Source: Alitta virens (taxonomy: Eukaryota; Annelida; Polychaeta; Phyllodocida; Nereididae). Taken from it: a stretch of 64,000 nt of DNA. The stretch is taken from NCBI GenBank assembly GCA_932294295.1, contig OW028581.1, positions 18,465,162-18,529,161 on the forward strand, in the 5' to 3' direction. The notes below the pieces were generated by a model, which ran no database searches, had not been told where the DNA came from, and saw only the letters and a list, made by a program, of their open reading frames with translations. Positions 38,508 to 49,200 of the stretch are shown piece after piece. Numbering within the stretch: the first letter of the stretch is position 1; each line of letters starts with the position of its first letter. The position numbers were made by a program, and so were the translations under genes.

Positions 38508-38651
38508 TGATAAACAATACGTGGGATGTGATCAATCATATTACGATAAAGGAGACGTGATAAACTGTTTGTTGCAATGTTGTTATGATGATAAACAATA
38601 TATGGAATGTGATAAATCATATCACAATTCGGGAGTGATAAACTGTTAGTT
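38508..38651. repeat. Imperfect tandem repeat, period about 81 bp
   Basis: The unit TGATAAACAATACGTGGGAT begins at 38508 and recurs at 38589 as TGATAAACAATATATGGAAT, each followed by GTGATaAATCATAT-like and GTGATAAACTG blocks. Confidence 0.55.
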
Positions 38652-39959
38652 TTTGTCCTAACATTCACAACTACAATATTGTCGAAATCTCCTGGAAATT
38701 GGTAAAGGGAATGCAGGCAGATTTTAACCCAAAAGCCCAGTGTAGTAAATCAGTTGCATTAAGACCAGTCTCCCTGTATACTAAACTACATGAGCCTGTG
38801 GTTGGCTTGGCTAGGACCACCTACTTAGACCGTAACTTTTTGGCTCCAATTTTGTGAATCTTTCAAGCCAGCTTCTAACTATTCAAAACATATTCAGCAT
38901 TCAGAGATACAAGATTCAATCTTTCAGGTTTTATCTTAAATATCACCTGAGACATATGCTGAAAAAACATGCACATTATATCTGCCACAGTGATAGAAAC
39001 AAACCAGCCTTTCGATGGATATATCTTCAGACATTCATCAGCAACTTTTCGTGTATTTTGTCTGGTTTGTAACATATGTTCCAAATAAACAAGGCATGGG
39101 TCCAATCTGTTAGGATTTAATAGGAAAAACTAGGAAAAAGAATACATGGAATTGATAGGGATAAAGCCTGATAAACTTACAGGACCAAGCAAGACATCAA
39201 GACAGAAGTTAAACCAAAGATGGGATATCTGAACGTTATCGAGGGAGGTGATAAATTCCTCATATTGAAAATAGCGATGATGACAACAGCATCAGTTATC
39301 CATATTCCATATCATAGGCGTATTTGATTTAGGTTTAAATTTTAATTGAGACAATATATAATGCCCAAAATTGTTTGTGTATAGCCTATGATCATTGAGA
39401 TCTCCCAACAGTGATGCCTTTTACAACATTTATTTTTTGAGCAATTCGATGTGTTCCCCAAACACATCAATGCCTCTCTGCGCCTGAGTCTGGTTAAGGT
39501 ATTAGGCACTAATTTAGAAATTGAACAGTATCACTTTGCAGCAATTCCATAACATGGTGGAGAAGGGGTATTGACACAATTCACATCATTGTAAGCGTAA
39601 TAGGAACCAGTTATCATCTGCATAGATATTGACATTGCAGTTTGACCTGACAGCAGTTCATTTAATATGACTAAACTTAATATCAGCAAAGTAATCCACA
39701 GCAATGTAATATGTTGCTGTAAAATGCTACTGGTTGGAACACGTACCATGTCACCTACCAACAGAATCAGGCTTATTAATACGACCTCATCACCGGTAAC
39801 TGGAATCGGTGTATTTCAATCTTTGTGTCAGTGATTGGAGTCCAAAATGTCGATAACTTTTGTAACAATGCACAAATGAATTAGTAGTAATAATGTTTGA
39901 CAGGATACTATCTTCCCGTGAAAGACAATTGAAAGAGATTTCAGACCAGTGCCGCTAGG

Positions 39960-40150
39960 TGGTGGTGGTGGTGGATTAGGGCTTTACGTCCTGTATTTCT
40001 GCACCTGATGGGCTAATTAGGACAGGTAGGGACCATGGCAATGAGACGAAGGATGAAACAGCAATCCAACATAGGTTCGACCGGGAATTGAACCCGGGAC
40101 CCAGTGGTTGAAAGCCCAGCGCGCTACCACTGAGCTAGGCCCCCACACTC
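39960..40150 (-). mobile_element. SINE-A copy 4 (tRNA-derived)
   Basis: Has the best-preserved tRNA-like head: A-box TAGCTCAGTGG, B-box GGTTCAATTCC, and a (CCACCA)-type tail. The candidate target duplication is imperfect (10 of 12 positions, 39948-39959 against 40151-40162). Confidence 0.85.
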
Positions 40151-40542
40151 AGTGTGGCTAGGGCAAGCACATCAACTATCATTCCAATGGATCTGGGCCC
40201 CCCCCCCTACCATTGCAGCAGCCACTGTGTTTGGCTAGATCAGTTCCAACCCATCTGGCAAATGTACCATCAGCAGCAACATCACTACGTACAAATGCAG
40301 CCTACAATAATTTGTTTGTTTGCTTTCTTAGCCGTTGCTTATTTCTGTTCAACTTGACAGGTTTTTGGAGGGTTTTCACATGCATGTTTCTCCTTGGCTG
40401 TCATGGAAGACGTTGGTATGTTCAAAAGAAATAATGAGCTGTCAATCAAAATGCTCATCAGCACCAGTAGGGTAGATTTAGGGCAGCATCTTTAGCAACA
40501 AAAAGGTATGCTGTAGCTTGTTCCAAGCATAATAGATGTTTC

Positions 40543-40561
40543 TCAGCAGCAGCAGCAGCAA
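40543..40561. repeat. Short CAG tract
   Basis: Six CAG triplets inside intron 1. Confidence 0.65.
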
Positions 40562-41068
40562 CATACTCTACTCAATCAGGGCTACGTGCTGCTCTTCATA
40601 AGGCACAGTTCTCCACCATCCCATGCTGAATCGTAACAGACAGCTGTCAAAGAAATCAATGAGAAAAAATATTCAACAGCTAATCTGATGGACCATTAAA
40701 AGTGGTCCATAGGCTGGAATCTTTCAATGCCTCATTGATGCCTATGTCATACATGTCATTTACAGATTGAATTTTTCACCAGCTCCGATTTAAACGAAAT
40801 TACAATCATTCAAATCGTCCTGTACCATAGAAAAAGAAAGCCTTTTCTCAAGATGCCATTTTCACATTGGAATTCCTCTTCGGGATCATCCACCATCATT
40901 GTCACCTCATAATAAGAACTGCACTATTTTAAAATTAGGTCCTAGCTTCCTAATTCAATGAAATACACATCCCATGATTAGTAAATTTTTATATTACCAG
41001 TGGTATTTTTTTATTATTGGAATTTTTTAAGAATACAGCATATCCCAATTACAACATAAGTTTGGAAT

Positions 41069-41281
41069 TGGACACTCTTTTCACAGGGCAGCCATGTTGT
41101 CATTTTTGCCTCATTGACCTCTTTTTGCACTTTGATATAGTATTGTGACGTCATCAATAGACAATGGCCATGGTGAGGTCACAGAGAACAAGAACAACGG
41201 AGAAGTAATAATGTAATATATGACGTAATCAAAATGAGGTCAATGAGCCAAATTGCCACCATGGCTGCCCCACGAAAAAGG
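41069..41281. mobile_element. M5 inverted-repeat element
   Basis: About 50-bp terminal arms, GGGCAGCCATGTTGTCATTT... to ...CATTGACCTC, complementary to GAGGTCAATGAGCC to CATGGCTGCCCCACG. The middle holds a CRE (TGACGTCA) and a related TGACGTAA. No coding capacity. Confidence 0.62.
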
Positions 41282-42041
41282 TGTATTACTGGCTACAGTT
41301 GAATAGTCTTTGAGTTGCACTGTATATATCAGTAACCAACGACCTTGTGCTCTGTAAGCTAATATCATTGCAGTAATTTAAAAAGACACTGAGATCCTAG
41401 GAAACCCAGAATCTAAGCTGGAACAGGTTTCCTCACATTTAAGTCAGTTTCAAAACAGTGACATTTATGAAGATGGGTGAAGCAAGTGTTGAAAGCTGTT
41501 CAACTACAGACTATGACGTCTGTGTACTAAGTTCAGTGTGTTCACAGCAGCTGACTCTAAGACTAACATCAGCAAAATAATTATTCCACAGTGCTTGCAC
41601 TTCACATGCATGCCATACTTTCACGTTTTCACGTCAGAAAATTTTATTCAATAACCACCAAGTGTCAAGTAAAAGAATGGAAAATGTGTGCCAAATAAGC
41701 ATCATTCAATGACACAGGGTATAACAGTGCCAGTAGCACTTTAGAATCTGACTGACCACAGAAGGTGGTGGGATATGAAACTTGGCCAACCTGCGGGTAA
41801 CTCTGTTTAGCTGTATATCAAGCAAATCTCTCAAACATAATCATAATGCAATCGAACATATATCATGAAAATTGGTAATCAGTTCCTTACTTCGGATTTA
41901 CTAATAAAGCTACACATTGAAATGTTGAAGTTCCCAATAGCAAATTTAGGCACACTAAACAGTGAATGACCCTGCTTTTAGTACGTATGGTAGTTGCTGC
42001 TTAATTGCCACTCAGCTTGCAATATAATGATTATTTAGTCA

Positions 42042-42117
42042 TTACTGTGGATTTCATAGACTTGGAAACTTAACGTCCTCTGGAATATGTTTTCCAAGTC
42101 TTGCAGTTCTGCTGTAA
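42042..42117. mobile_element. M2 MITE, internally deleted
   Basis: Only the outer arms remain: ATTTCATAGACTTGGAAAC directly joined to ACGTCCTCTGGAATATG and TTTCCAAGTC. It lies 57 nt beyond the donor of the first coding exon. Confidence 0.55.
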
Positions 42118-42173
42118 AAACCTGAAAGAATGATATTGCATATAAACAGTGAATAAGAATAAATGGTACTTAC

Positions 42174-43138
42174 CCATGTACAGTTATTTTGCCAGACACT
42201 TTGGTAGATTCCTTTAAGCCAAGGAGAGACACAGCATCTATCCGAACAGTAACTTCCTTGGGCATGAAGCTAGAAACACTATCTACTGTAATCCGATGGA
42301 CATGGTTCCTTGCACTTTCCCCTCTGTAATTTACTCCTGGAATGACAAGTGGTTCTCCATATGTCTCCCACCATAACGTTCGCGTGTGCTCACTGCACAA
42401 CGTCAATTTGGATTCAGGACTCCGATCAGTCGTGGAGTCGTCGTGGTCCATCACATAGCCCAGCCACCGCGCGGAGTCATTGCGGTAAGCATTGGGACAC
42501 AGTTGATGAGTGTGCCACACCATATCAATATCATACATAGGCACCAGATATGCTGCCTTGTTAAGGCGTTTCAAGTTGATGAACTTCAAGTATCGCTCTA
42601 TCGAGGTTTCAAGGAATTTGTTTTCTTTATAATGAGGGAGAGATACACTATAGTAGCAAACCATTTGACGTTTGGAGGCAGACATAATATCATAGGAAAG
42701 AGTTGAATTGTAGGTCATTGCAGGGTTCACAGTGGTGTAATCGATGTCGTAAGGTTCTTCGGGGTACATGGCGGTCCATACCACTTTAGCGGCAGCTTCC
42801 GCGCGTTCTCGTTCTTCCCCGCCTAGGAACGTGTGATCAAGAATGCTGTCGAGATATTGCTGGCAGTCGTTTGCATACAACCTTGGACACAGCATGTGAA
42901 CATGCCATATCCAATGGACATCCAGAGGAGGCAAAAGGAGGTCGTTTCCTTTGTGCCGAGACTTCAGGGGAAGCCAGAACTGCTCGTAGCGACGCATGGC
43001 GTTACGGATGACGTGATCACGGTGGAGGGTGTGGCTGACACTGTCAACTTCACGGAGAAAAGAGAGGTGCAACAGGGACATGGCAACGAGGTCCACAGAT
43101 GGTGTGAATTTCTCGTCTCCAATCGGTATGGACATGTT
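42174..43138 (-). CDS. GRDP-like protein, first coding exon (family core)
   Basis: Open frame of 335 codons if read from an upstream ATG at 43177. A better 5' border is the acceptor TATTTTACAG at 43148-43139, with a branch-site-like CTGAC about 20 nt upstream. Translation would then begin at ATG 43135-43133 (MSIPIGDEKF...), which places the start close to the family core, as in plant relatives. Counting from the 43177 ATG, block 1 (W91-H92-V-H94-M-L-C-P) and block 2 (W221-H222-T-H224-Q-L-C-P) are each followed by Y-x-N-D; the second is followed by DHDD. The end (residues 300-335) starts a beta-rich C2-like segment that continues directly into the next exon. The donor is GG|GTAAGT, a near-perfect consensus, phase 2. 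Nothing in the exon looks broken. Confidence 0.92.
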
Positions 43139-43765
43139 CTGTAAAATATCAAATGTCAGATAAGAAACAGTAGACATTCAGTTCAGTCACTGGCTTGTGG
43201 TCTTCTCCTAAAAACAAGGTCGGAAATTAGTTTCAAAATACACAAATTATGCCTTTTTTTATTGTTTCCTCAGGAGATAACAAGTTGCAGAACTTTTTAA
43301 ATCTATTATATGGTAGAATTAAATGACTAAACTTTAAAAAGAGAAAAAAATAAATATATATATATAATATATTGTTTAATCATCAAACACAATTCAAAAA
43401 GAAAACAATTTGCATCAATAAATATGTATTAAGTTGTTGTATAGTATATTGCACTGTGTGTCAATGAATTGTGTGTGATGGACTTTAACTTCAGTGAGTT
43501 ATGGCTGTATGTGTTGTGTGCAACTGCTATTTCACTACCTGTTCCAATATCAACATTCTCTTGTATTCTACAAAGCATAAGACTACACTGTCTGGTGGTG
43601 GCCATGCTTCTAACTGCAAGCCTTCAAGGATTGAGTCAATCAGCTAGTATTTTATTAGATATTTGGAGAGTGTGGTTTTGTGGCACGTTGTACAGGAGAA
43701 TGTAGGAATGTTCACTTCCTGTTACTGTTTTCTCTAGCCCTCACCAGACGGCGTTTGTGGTCGTC

Positions 43766-43776
43766 TGCTTCCGGGT
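43766..43776 (-). promoter_or_regulatory. ETS-like site upstream of the GRDP-like gene
   Basis: The minus strand reads ACCCGGAAGC, an ETS-type GGAA core, within a small CpG-richer stretch (43748-43835) about 600 bp upstream of the first coding exon. Such sites are common in broadly expressed metazoan promoters. This is a motif match only. Confidence 0.2.
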
Positions 43777-44213
43777 AAACATGAGTTAGCCTCCTAGCAC
43801 TTCCGTCAGTGTCTCAGACGTGTTAGCGGCTTGTAAACTTCCAATAAAACTCTAAAATTTTAGCTGTGTTAGCTTAGTCACTAGGTGCTATGATTTTCTT
43901 GGAATACCTGCAAAATGTCGATCTGCATCTTTACAGGATTTACATTGAAAATGGTGAGTTGGTGAGTTTGTTTTTTGTAAGAGCATGTGCTGTGTGACAA
44001 TCGGGTGAACGAACATGACAACAACGATTCAACATAAACATACAATAAATAATCTGCAACTGTTCTGTAAACAAGTTGATGAAACAAATGGTACATTAAC
44101 AAGAACAATCAACATTTTGTAAAACGGAAGAAAAATCAAACTGCCATAATCTGAAAACAAAGGTTAGTCGATCCAACAATGCAAGTAAGTAAGTACTGTA
44201 TTTTTGTAATTTT

Positions 44214-44624
44214 TTGTGTTTGCCCACAAAGAGAATATATTTAAAAGAAAATTCAAAAGAACGTCGCTTGTTAGTACAAAATATTCACGTTTATTATCAA
44301 CTGAGATTAAATACAAACATTCTTCACAAGGTTGAACTACGATCGATGAGTGGAAACAAATATGCCACTGTTTCAGTTAAATTGGCTTGGTATATGAGAA
44401 GATGTCTAGTTCCATCTCAGTGGGCAGCTTATTTTGATATAAATGAACAGCCTGACGTATTCGAGTGCTTTCCACCAATTAAAATGGCACTAATGTTGGA
44501 CCACCATTATCATAAGGTAAAACCACTTTTACTTGGATCAACGTATGAAGAATGTTTGTATATCGTGTTAAAGACAAACAAGGTGAAGGCTGTAAGGCAA
44601 GAGGTGAGAAAATTACCTACGTAG
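44214..44624 (+). CDS. Unassigned 136-codon ORF upstream of the GRDP-like gene
   Basis: An open frame from ATG 44214 to a stop at 44624. The product is basic at the start (RIYLKENSKERRLLVQNIH) and has a mixed, globular-looking remainder with LAWYMRRCLVPSQWAAYFD and a lysine-rich end (KTNKVKAVRQEVRKL). It has no simple-sequence bias and is longer than most chance frames here. It has no clear upstream exon, although an acceptor-like TTTGCCCACAAAG precedes it. I do not recognise a family. It could be a small gene, an exon, or the residue of a mobile element; it runs divergently from the GRDP-like gene. Confidence 0.3.
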   Translation: MCLPTKRIYLKENSKERRLLVQNIHVYYQLRLNTNILHKVELRSMSGNKYATVSVKLAWYMRRCLVPSQWAAYFDINEQPDVFECFPPIKMALMLDHHYHKVKPLLLGSTYEECLYIVLKTNKVKAVRQEVRKLPT

Positions 44625-44720
44625 GGAAGGTGCATAACGGAAGGGGCGAATCTCACGCATCGGGGGGAATCCGTGCACGTCTGCAACAAATGACGTCATA
44701 AGCGTAACAGCGTCATCATC
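44625..44720. promoter_or_regulatory. CpG-rich patch with a perfect CRE, candidate promoter
   Basis: About eleven CpG dinucleotides fall in roughly 100 bp, against a CpG-poor background. The patch contains the 8-base CRE palindrome TGACGTCA at 44691-44698. It lies 1.5 kb upstream of the first GRDP-like coding exon and just past a plus-strand ORF, so it could serve either direction. No TATA box was chosen. Confidence 0.3.
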
Positions 44721-44881
44721 GAAGATGTCAAAATTACAATCCCCCATGCTTCATCACTGTGCAATTGACTAAACTAACAATCTCGATTAAGTTTAAGAAA
44801 ATGGAAAAAGTATGTACCCAAAAGCATCAATGGCCTGATTTAATGCACGAAACCAAAGTTAATTGATTTAATTTAACATTA

Positions 44882-45032
44882 CAGCTGATTTCATAGACTT
44901 GGAAACAAAAATCAGATGGACGTCATATAAATCCAGGACTCCCATTGGTCAAGGCAGTCGTTCAGCCAACAAGAGTCCTGGATTCTCATTACGTCCTCTG
45001 GAATTTAGTTTCGAAGTTTATGAGTTTAGCTG
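44882..45032. mobile_element. M2 MITE, well-preserved copy
   Basis: Starts CAGCTGATTTCATAGACTT after TA and ends TTTATGAGTTTAGCTG. The arms hold AAATCCAGGACTCCCATTGG and the complement AGAGTCCTGGATTC. This copy best defines the family ends. Confidence 0.78.
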
Positions 45033-45438
45033 TGACTGGTCCGAGGAGAAATCGTTTTCTTATTAAATTTGTAAAAACGTTTAAATCTTTTTACATAAAC
45101 CTACTTTTTTATTAATAGCAAGCTTGAATGTTGAAGAACATATTTTAGCATTCCGAAATTCCATAGCCTGAAAGAAATATTGGTGATAAGTAGCAATGTG
45201 GAATTTCAAAAGTATTCTCTTCAAGAAAAATGACACAGAAAAACACTGCAACACAACATATGCAAGCAACACACAGAACCACGCCTCTGTAAACAATACA
45301 ATACAATTGCATACATAACATGGACACAACACAAGAAATGCACAAGTAAAATAAACCTATCACAAGGTAGGGTTGTCCAAAGAATCTGTATGGTGGAATC
45401 AGCAGAAATCAGAAAGTGCGCAATGTCAATGTCAGTAT

Positions 45439-45569
45439 GAAATGCTTGTGCTTGTGTGCGTTTTTCATGCGTTTATCGAAAACGCATGGTTTTTGTCTCA
45501 TTATAATTAGCTAAAAACCATGCGTTTATCCTTCTCATGGAAAATGCACGTGGCACATTTGGCCATGTA
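45439..45569. mobile_element. M1 MITE, long form, left end eroded
   Basis: The right end GGCACATTTGGCCATGTAC is intact and the inner AATTATAATTAGC centre is present; the left terminal repeat is degraded. It is followed 35 bp later by an M2 element. Confidence 0.65.
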
Positions 45570-45603
45570 CCCAGTTTCCTTGCATTGTCTTATGTTACCA
45601 TTA

Positions 45604-45774
45604 CAGCAGTTTTCAAAGACTTGAAGACTAAACTCCACAGAACGTCATTTGAAACTGTGAATCCAGCTGCAGGACTTCCATTGGTCAAGGGATTGCCTCA
45701 GCCAATGGGAGTCCTGGATTCACATGATTTCATCCTATCATCAGGAGATCAGTTTCCAAGTTTATGAAATCTTC
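45604..45774. mobile_element. M2 MITE
   Basis: Arms AACGTCATTTGAAACTGTGA and TCACATGATTTCATCC around CCATTGGTCAAGGGATTGCC; outer arms CTTGAAGACTAAACTCC and AGTTTCCAAGTTTATGAA. Slightly longer than other copies because of a small internal insertion. Confidence 0.7.
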
Positions 45775-46423
45775 TTAATTTGAGTTTGAGGCAACCAATG
45801 TCCAATTTTTAAACAGCTTAATGAGGCAAAAGTTTGATGTTTGCATAGTGACAGATCTTTCAGGCAATCAAACTAGCATCACAAAGCTAACAGCACCACA
45901 GCACCAGCAAATACATACAACAATGACAAAGATAGGCAAGCATTTCTAGGTGGCAAGGAAATTCATAGAATGAACATGTCTAATGTGGGCTAAGTTAGGA
46001 TGCAGAAAGTGTTTTGATCTGAATTGTCACCGAAGCTCAGTAACAGTAATGTCACGATAGACTAATAGACTAAAAAGCACATTGTATGTTCATGACTACC
46101 AGCTAAAAAGCGGATGAAATTGAAGCATCTATAACTAAAAGCATGGAAAAAAATTGCTTATACGGAGTGCGATAGAAGCAAATCTTCAGAACTCACAAAA
46201 CCACACAGTCACACAATCAAAAATACTAATAAATAAACAAACATACTAAAAAATAAACAAACTAACACCACCCTAACTATAAGCAACATTTGAAAAAGAA
46301 ACACCTTAAATCTAACACACCTTTGGTCTCTAAAAGCAATAATCAGTAAGGTACTATTCTAAAGTGTAAATGAAATTAATGTGTTGCTCTATTGCTCACT
46401 CAGTGACCACTGCAATGTCTCAC

Positions 46424-46505
46424 CTGCACTGGATCATGTCCCTCGATTTAATGGCGATTATTCCCCTTGTTGAAGCTTGAAGCTGATTGTTCTCCAGCCT
46501 CAGAC
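46424..46505 (-). other. Candidate internal or 5' non-coding exon upstream of the GRDP-like gene
   Basis: An 82-nt minus-strand segment is bounded by CAAACGCAG|GT and by a strong donor GTGCAG|GTGAGA. One frame is open throughout (LRLENNQLQASTRGIIAIKS), but joined directly to the exon at 43138 that frame would be shifted, so as part of this gene it would be 5' untranslated. It could equally belong to another transcript or be chance. Confidence 0.22.
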
Positions 46506-47680
46506 CTGCGTTTGCAAAGAATCACTTTTTCACCAACGTTTTGTCAGTTTCTCTATCACCAAGGGAGCTCTAATATTACACCGTTAACAGTTGGGAGGGA
46601 AACTAAATAGTTTCCTGTGAAGAAATATCATTCAATCTGAATCAATCATCGTTAAACCAACACCTTCATTGAAGGCCTGTACCTTGGACAAACCACTTCA
46701 ATCACCCCCCTCACACAGCTAAATAACTGATCCACAACAGATATTGGTTCACTCTAGCCTTGAACATAGCCAGGATAGTAACATTGAGACTAAATATCTC
46801 GTAATTGCTGGACATAAACAATAACACAGCAATTTGATGTAAAGGAATGTTCATTAATCAACATCTTACTAGTATGTGGAAGTATGTGTTCATTGATTGG
46901 CAACGTATCAATGATTTGTAAAGAATTTGTGGAAATCAATCACAGGCCAACACTGTATGATTATATAAACCTTCACTGCCATACAGACTACTACACTGTT
47001 TTCTGAGATTATATTGTAGTTTCTTGTATGTCAATGAGGATTCTCCGACACAAAAATGTTAAGTACAAAAAAACTTCACGGTTGTTAAGACCTCGCTATA
47101 AAACTTAGAGTCAACAACAATCTTAAACATTGTCAGAGTAACAACAATGAAACAGCTGAATTGTGTCTTTCAAAACATCATAAAAACACCAGTTATAGGC
47201 AAACTTTTGACATCTCAAACTCAGTGCAATTCCATTCATTTTACCATTACGAGTAGTACAATGTGGACAGTCGTGGTGGCCAACTATAGCAGGTGTATGT
47301 GGCTTTATATACTTATAGTCTAATAGCGTTTTTCTCAAAACTACATTATACATTACAACAAGTGACTGCATACTCTTCTGAGAGAAAGCAGTCACTATTG
47401 AGTCACTGTTGAAATATATATATATGGCATCCATCATTTCCAATGTACCACACAAAGATACATTCACATAATGGATCATGGAAAGCTTTACAAATAGAGA
47501 TATAAATGTATATAATGTACAGTGCTAAGGTTGGCAGTTTTGAAGTCCCCCATATTAATAAGACCTAATGATTGGTGGCATTAAATTACTATTAATAATC
47601 CCATTTATCTTTACATCTTTACAACACGTGTACTGCAGCATCAGTAGCATCAGTACAGTTACGGCAGAGGTTAATCACCC

Positions 47681-47730
47681 TGCAGCAGCTGCAGCAACAG
47701 CAACAACAGCAGCAACAGCAGCAGCATCAG
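47681..47730. repeat. CAG/CAA tract
   Basis: About 50 bp of interrupted CAG/CAA. One plus frame reads a glutamine run followed by a serine run (QSSSSSSPRATT) before a stop. Without splice sites I call it simple sequence. Confidence 0.7.
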
Positions 47731-48180
47731 CCCCAAAGCAGTTCATCATCCAGCCCGCGGGCAACAACCCTGAAAATGGCCACCGTGTGTTTTTCTTGAT
47801 TGCGTTCTCGAAAACGACCCAGAATTCCAGCTGCTAAATGCCAAATGAAATAGACACTCTAACAGACTAATGCCAACCCTATCAGTGGGAAATATAACTG
47901 GGAATATTCTGAATATTTTGACTCGGTAAGAATGACATGACCACTGCAAGTATCACAAAAAAAGCTACATATTGTATGTCAATAAGTACCATTGAATCAG
48001 TAAATTTAAGTTTGCCAAGATGCAATCATAGATATATACAACACATAGAATAATAACACCATTAAACGGACCACAAGATCAACTATATTTCAGAATTGAG
48101 CAACCTTTAAATTTGAATCACTCTTTTTAACTCTTAACTGTAGGGTCCCATTGCATCAAAAGAAAGAAATCAGAAATGAA

Positions 48181-48208
48181 TAGATAGATAGATAGAGAGA
48201 TAGAGAGG

Positions 48209-48276
<68 letters not shown>

Positions 48277-48322
48277 CAGGTAGACAGATAGATAGATAGA
48301 TAGATAGATAGACGGATAGACG

Positions 48323-48353
<31 letters not shown>

Positions 48354-48465
48354 GGATAGACAGATAGATAGATAGGTAGACAGATAGATAGATAGACGGA
48401 TAGACAGACAGATAGATAGATAGATAGACAATTAGACAGATAGATAGATAGATAGATAGATAGAT
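48181..48465. repeat. (GATA)n microsatellite, about 285 bp
   Basis: Continuous TAGA/GATA tetramers with scattered GACA, GACGGATA and GGTA variants. The long frames across it (YLSI repeats) are artefacts of a 4-bp repeat. Confidence 0.95.
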
Positions 48466-49052
48466 CAGTTCCCAGTGGATTAAATAACAAGGTGTATGTT
48501 TTATTTTGCACTAAACACCTGCAATCGTTTCATGCTTTCTGCATTGAATTTACATATGTACAAGAAAAAACTTTGTGTATGCCTGATATTCGCCCAGTTC
48601 TTAGGAAAGTAACTTTTTCATAGCACTGGAGTATATATCACTTACATAAAAATGGGAGTCTTGCTTGATATTTTCATACTGGTCCCTCTTTCTCCAGCTT
48701 TGTAAATGCAGTTTCTCATACTAACATATTGTGGTCTTATGTTGTCCTTGGGGGAAAAATATTAAGAGGGAAATGTGCTGAATGCACATTAAAAGTACAG
48801 AGAGGAAAGTGGCCAATATCACACATTTAGTGAATGATATGTTACTAAGTTTTCGATACATACATTGAAGTCTTATCAACTATACAAAGATATTAATAAC
48901 GAAGGTACAATGTATTTTAAGAACTTTAACCTTTCTCACGTTGACCTAAAATATTTGAGATAACATTTTACAACAATTGAACAGAATAGACTTCCTATAT
49001 CCAATTGGGTGATCAATGGTCAGATGATTTGTCTATTCTTAACTGCCATTTA

Positions 49053-49161
49053 CAGCTAATTTCATAGACTCGGAAACAAAGCTTTAGAAGACGTCATGTG
49101 AATCCATTACTCCCATTGGCTATGGCATCCAAAAGCCAATGGTAGTCTCTGCAATTAGCTG
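49053..49161. mobile_element. M2 MITE flanked by TA duplication
   Basis: Ends CAGCTAATTTCATAGACT and GCAATTAGCTG, flanked by TA on both sides (49051-49052 and 49162-49163), as expected for Tc1/mariner-type insertion. Confidence 0.72.
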
Positions 49162-49200
49162 TAAGTCATTGCACTCTAGCCTAGGAATAAATCTCACCTG

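Larger units (their letters stand above)
19530..42173 (-). other. GRDP-like intron 1, about 22.6 kb
   Basis: Joins phase-2 donor 42173 to acceptor 19530. It contains four SINE-A copies, decayed SINE-B, M1, M2, M3, M5 and M6 elements, a retroposon tail, and two foldback structures. No nested gene was supported; stretches such as 24.8-27.9 and 32.0-33.3 kb hold nothing I recognise. Confidence 0.7.
11138..43177 (-). other. GRDP-like (DUF1399) gene, full span of traced coding exons
   Basis: Seven minus-strand exons join in one frame to 1941 coding bases including the stop (646 residues from the ATG at 43177, 632 from the ATG at 43135). Junction phases are 2, 1, 2, 2, 0 and 1, and every donor begins GT and every acceptor ends AG. 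The first exon carries two copies of a W-H-x-H-x-L-C-P-x-x-Y-x-N-D block, the signature of the GRDP-like/DUF1399 family known from plants (GRDP1/GRDP2), fungi and many invertebrates. Plant members are linked to stress and growth responses; no biochemical activity is established for animal members, and I assign none. I see no signal peptide or membrane segment in the traced exons and no long glycine-rich tail. The 3' end is the least certain part. Confidence 0.85.

Noticed and set aside
40081..40145. tRNA gene on the minus strand
   Set aside because: A and B boxes are present but the stems are imperfect and the sequence is the head of SINE-A with four sister copies.
42349..43152. Other frames inside the first GRDP-like exon (42386-42706, 42833-43144 plus; 42964-43152 minus)
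   Set aside because: Shadows of the GC-richer coding exon in other frames.
47123..47479. 118-codon minus ORF with a CPHC motif
   Set aside because: A single C-x2-C pair is not enough to call a zinc finger; no context.
48156..48511. 113- and 91-codon YLSI-rich ORFs
   Set aside because: Pure translation of the (GATA)n microsatellite.
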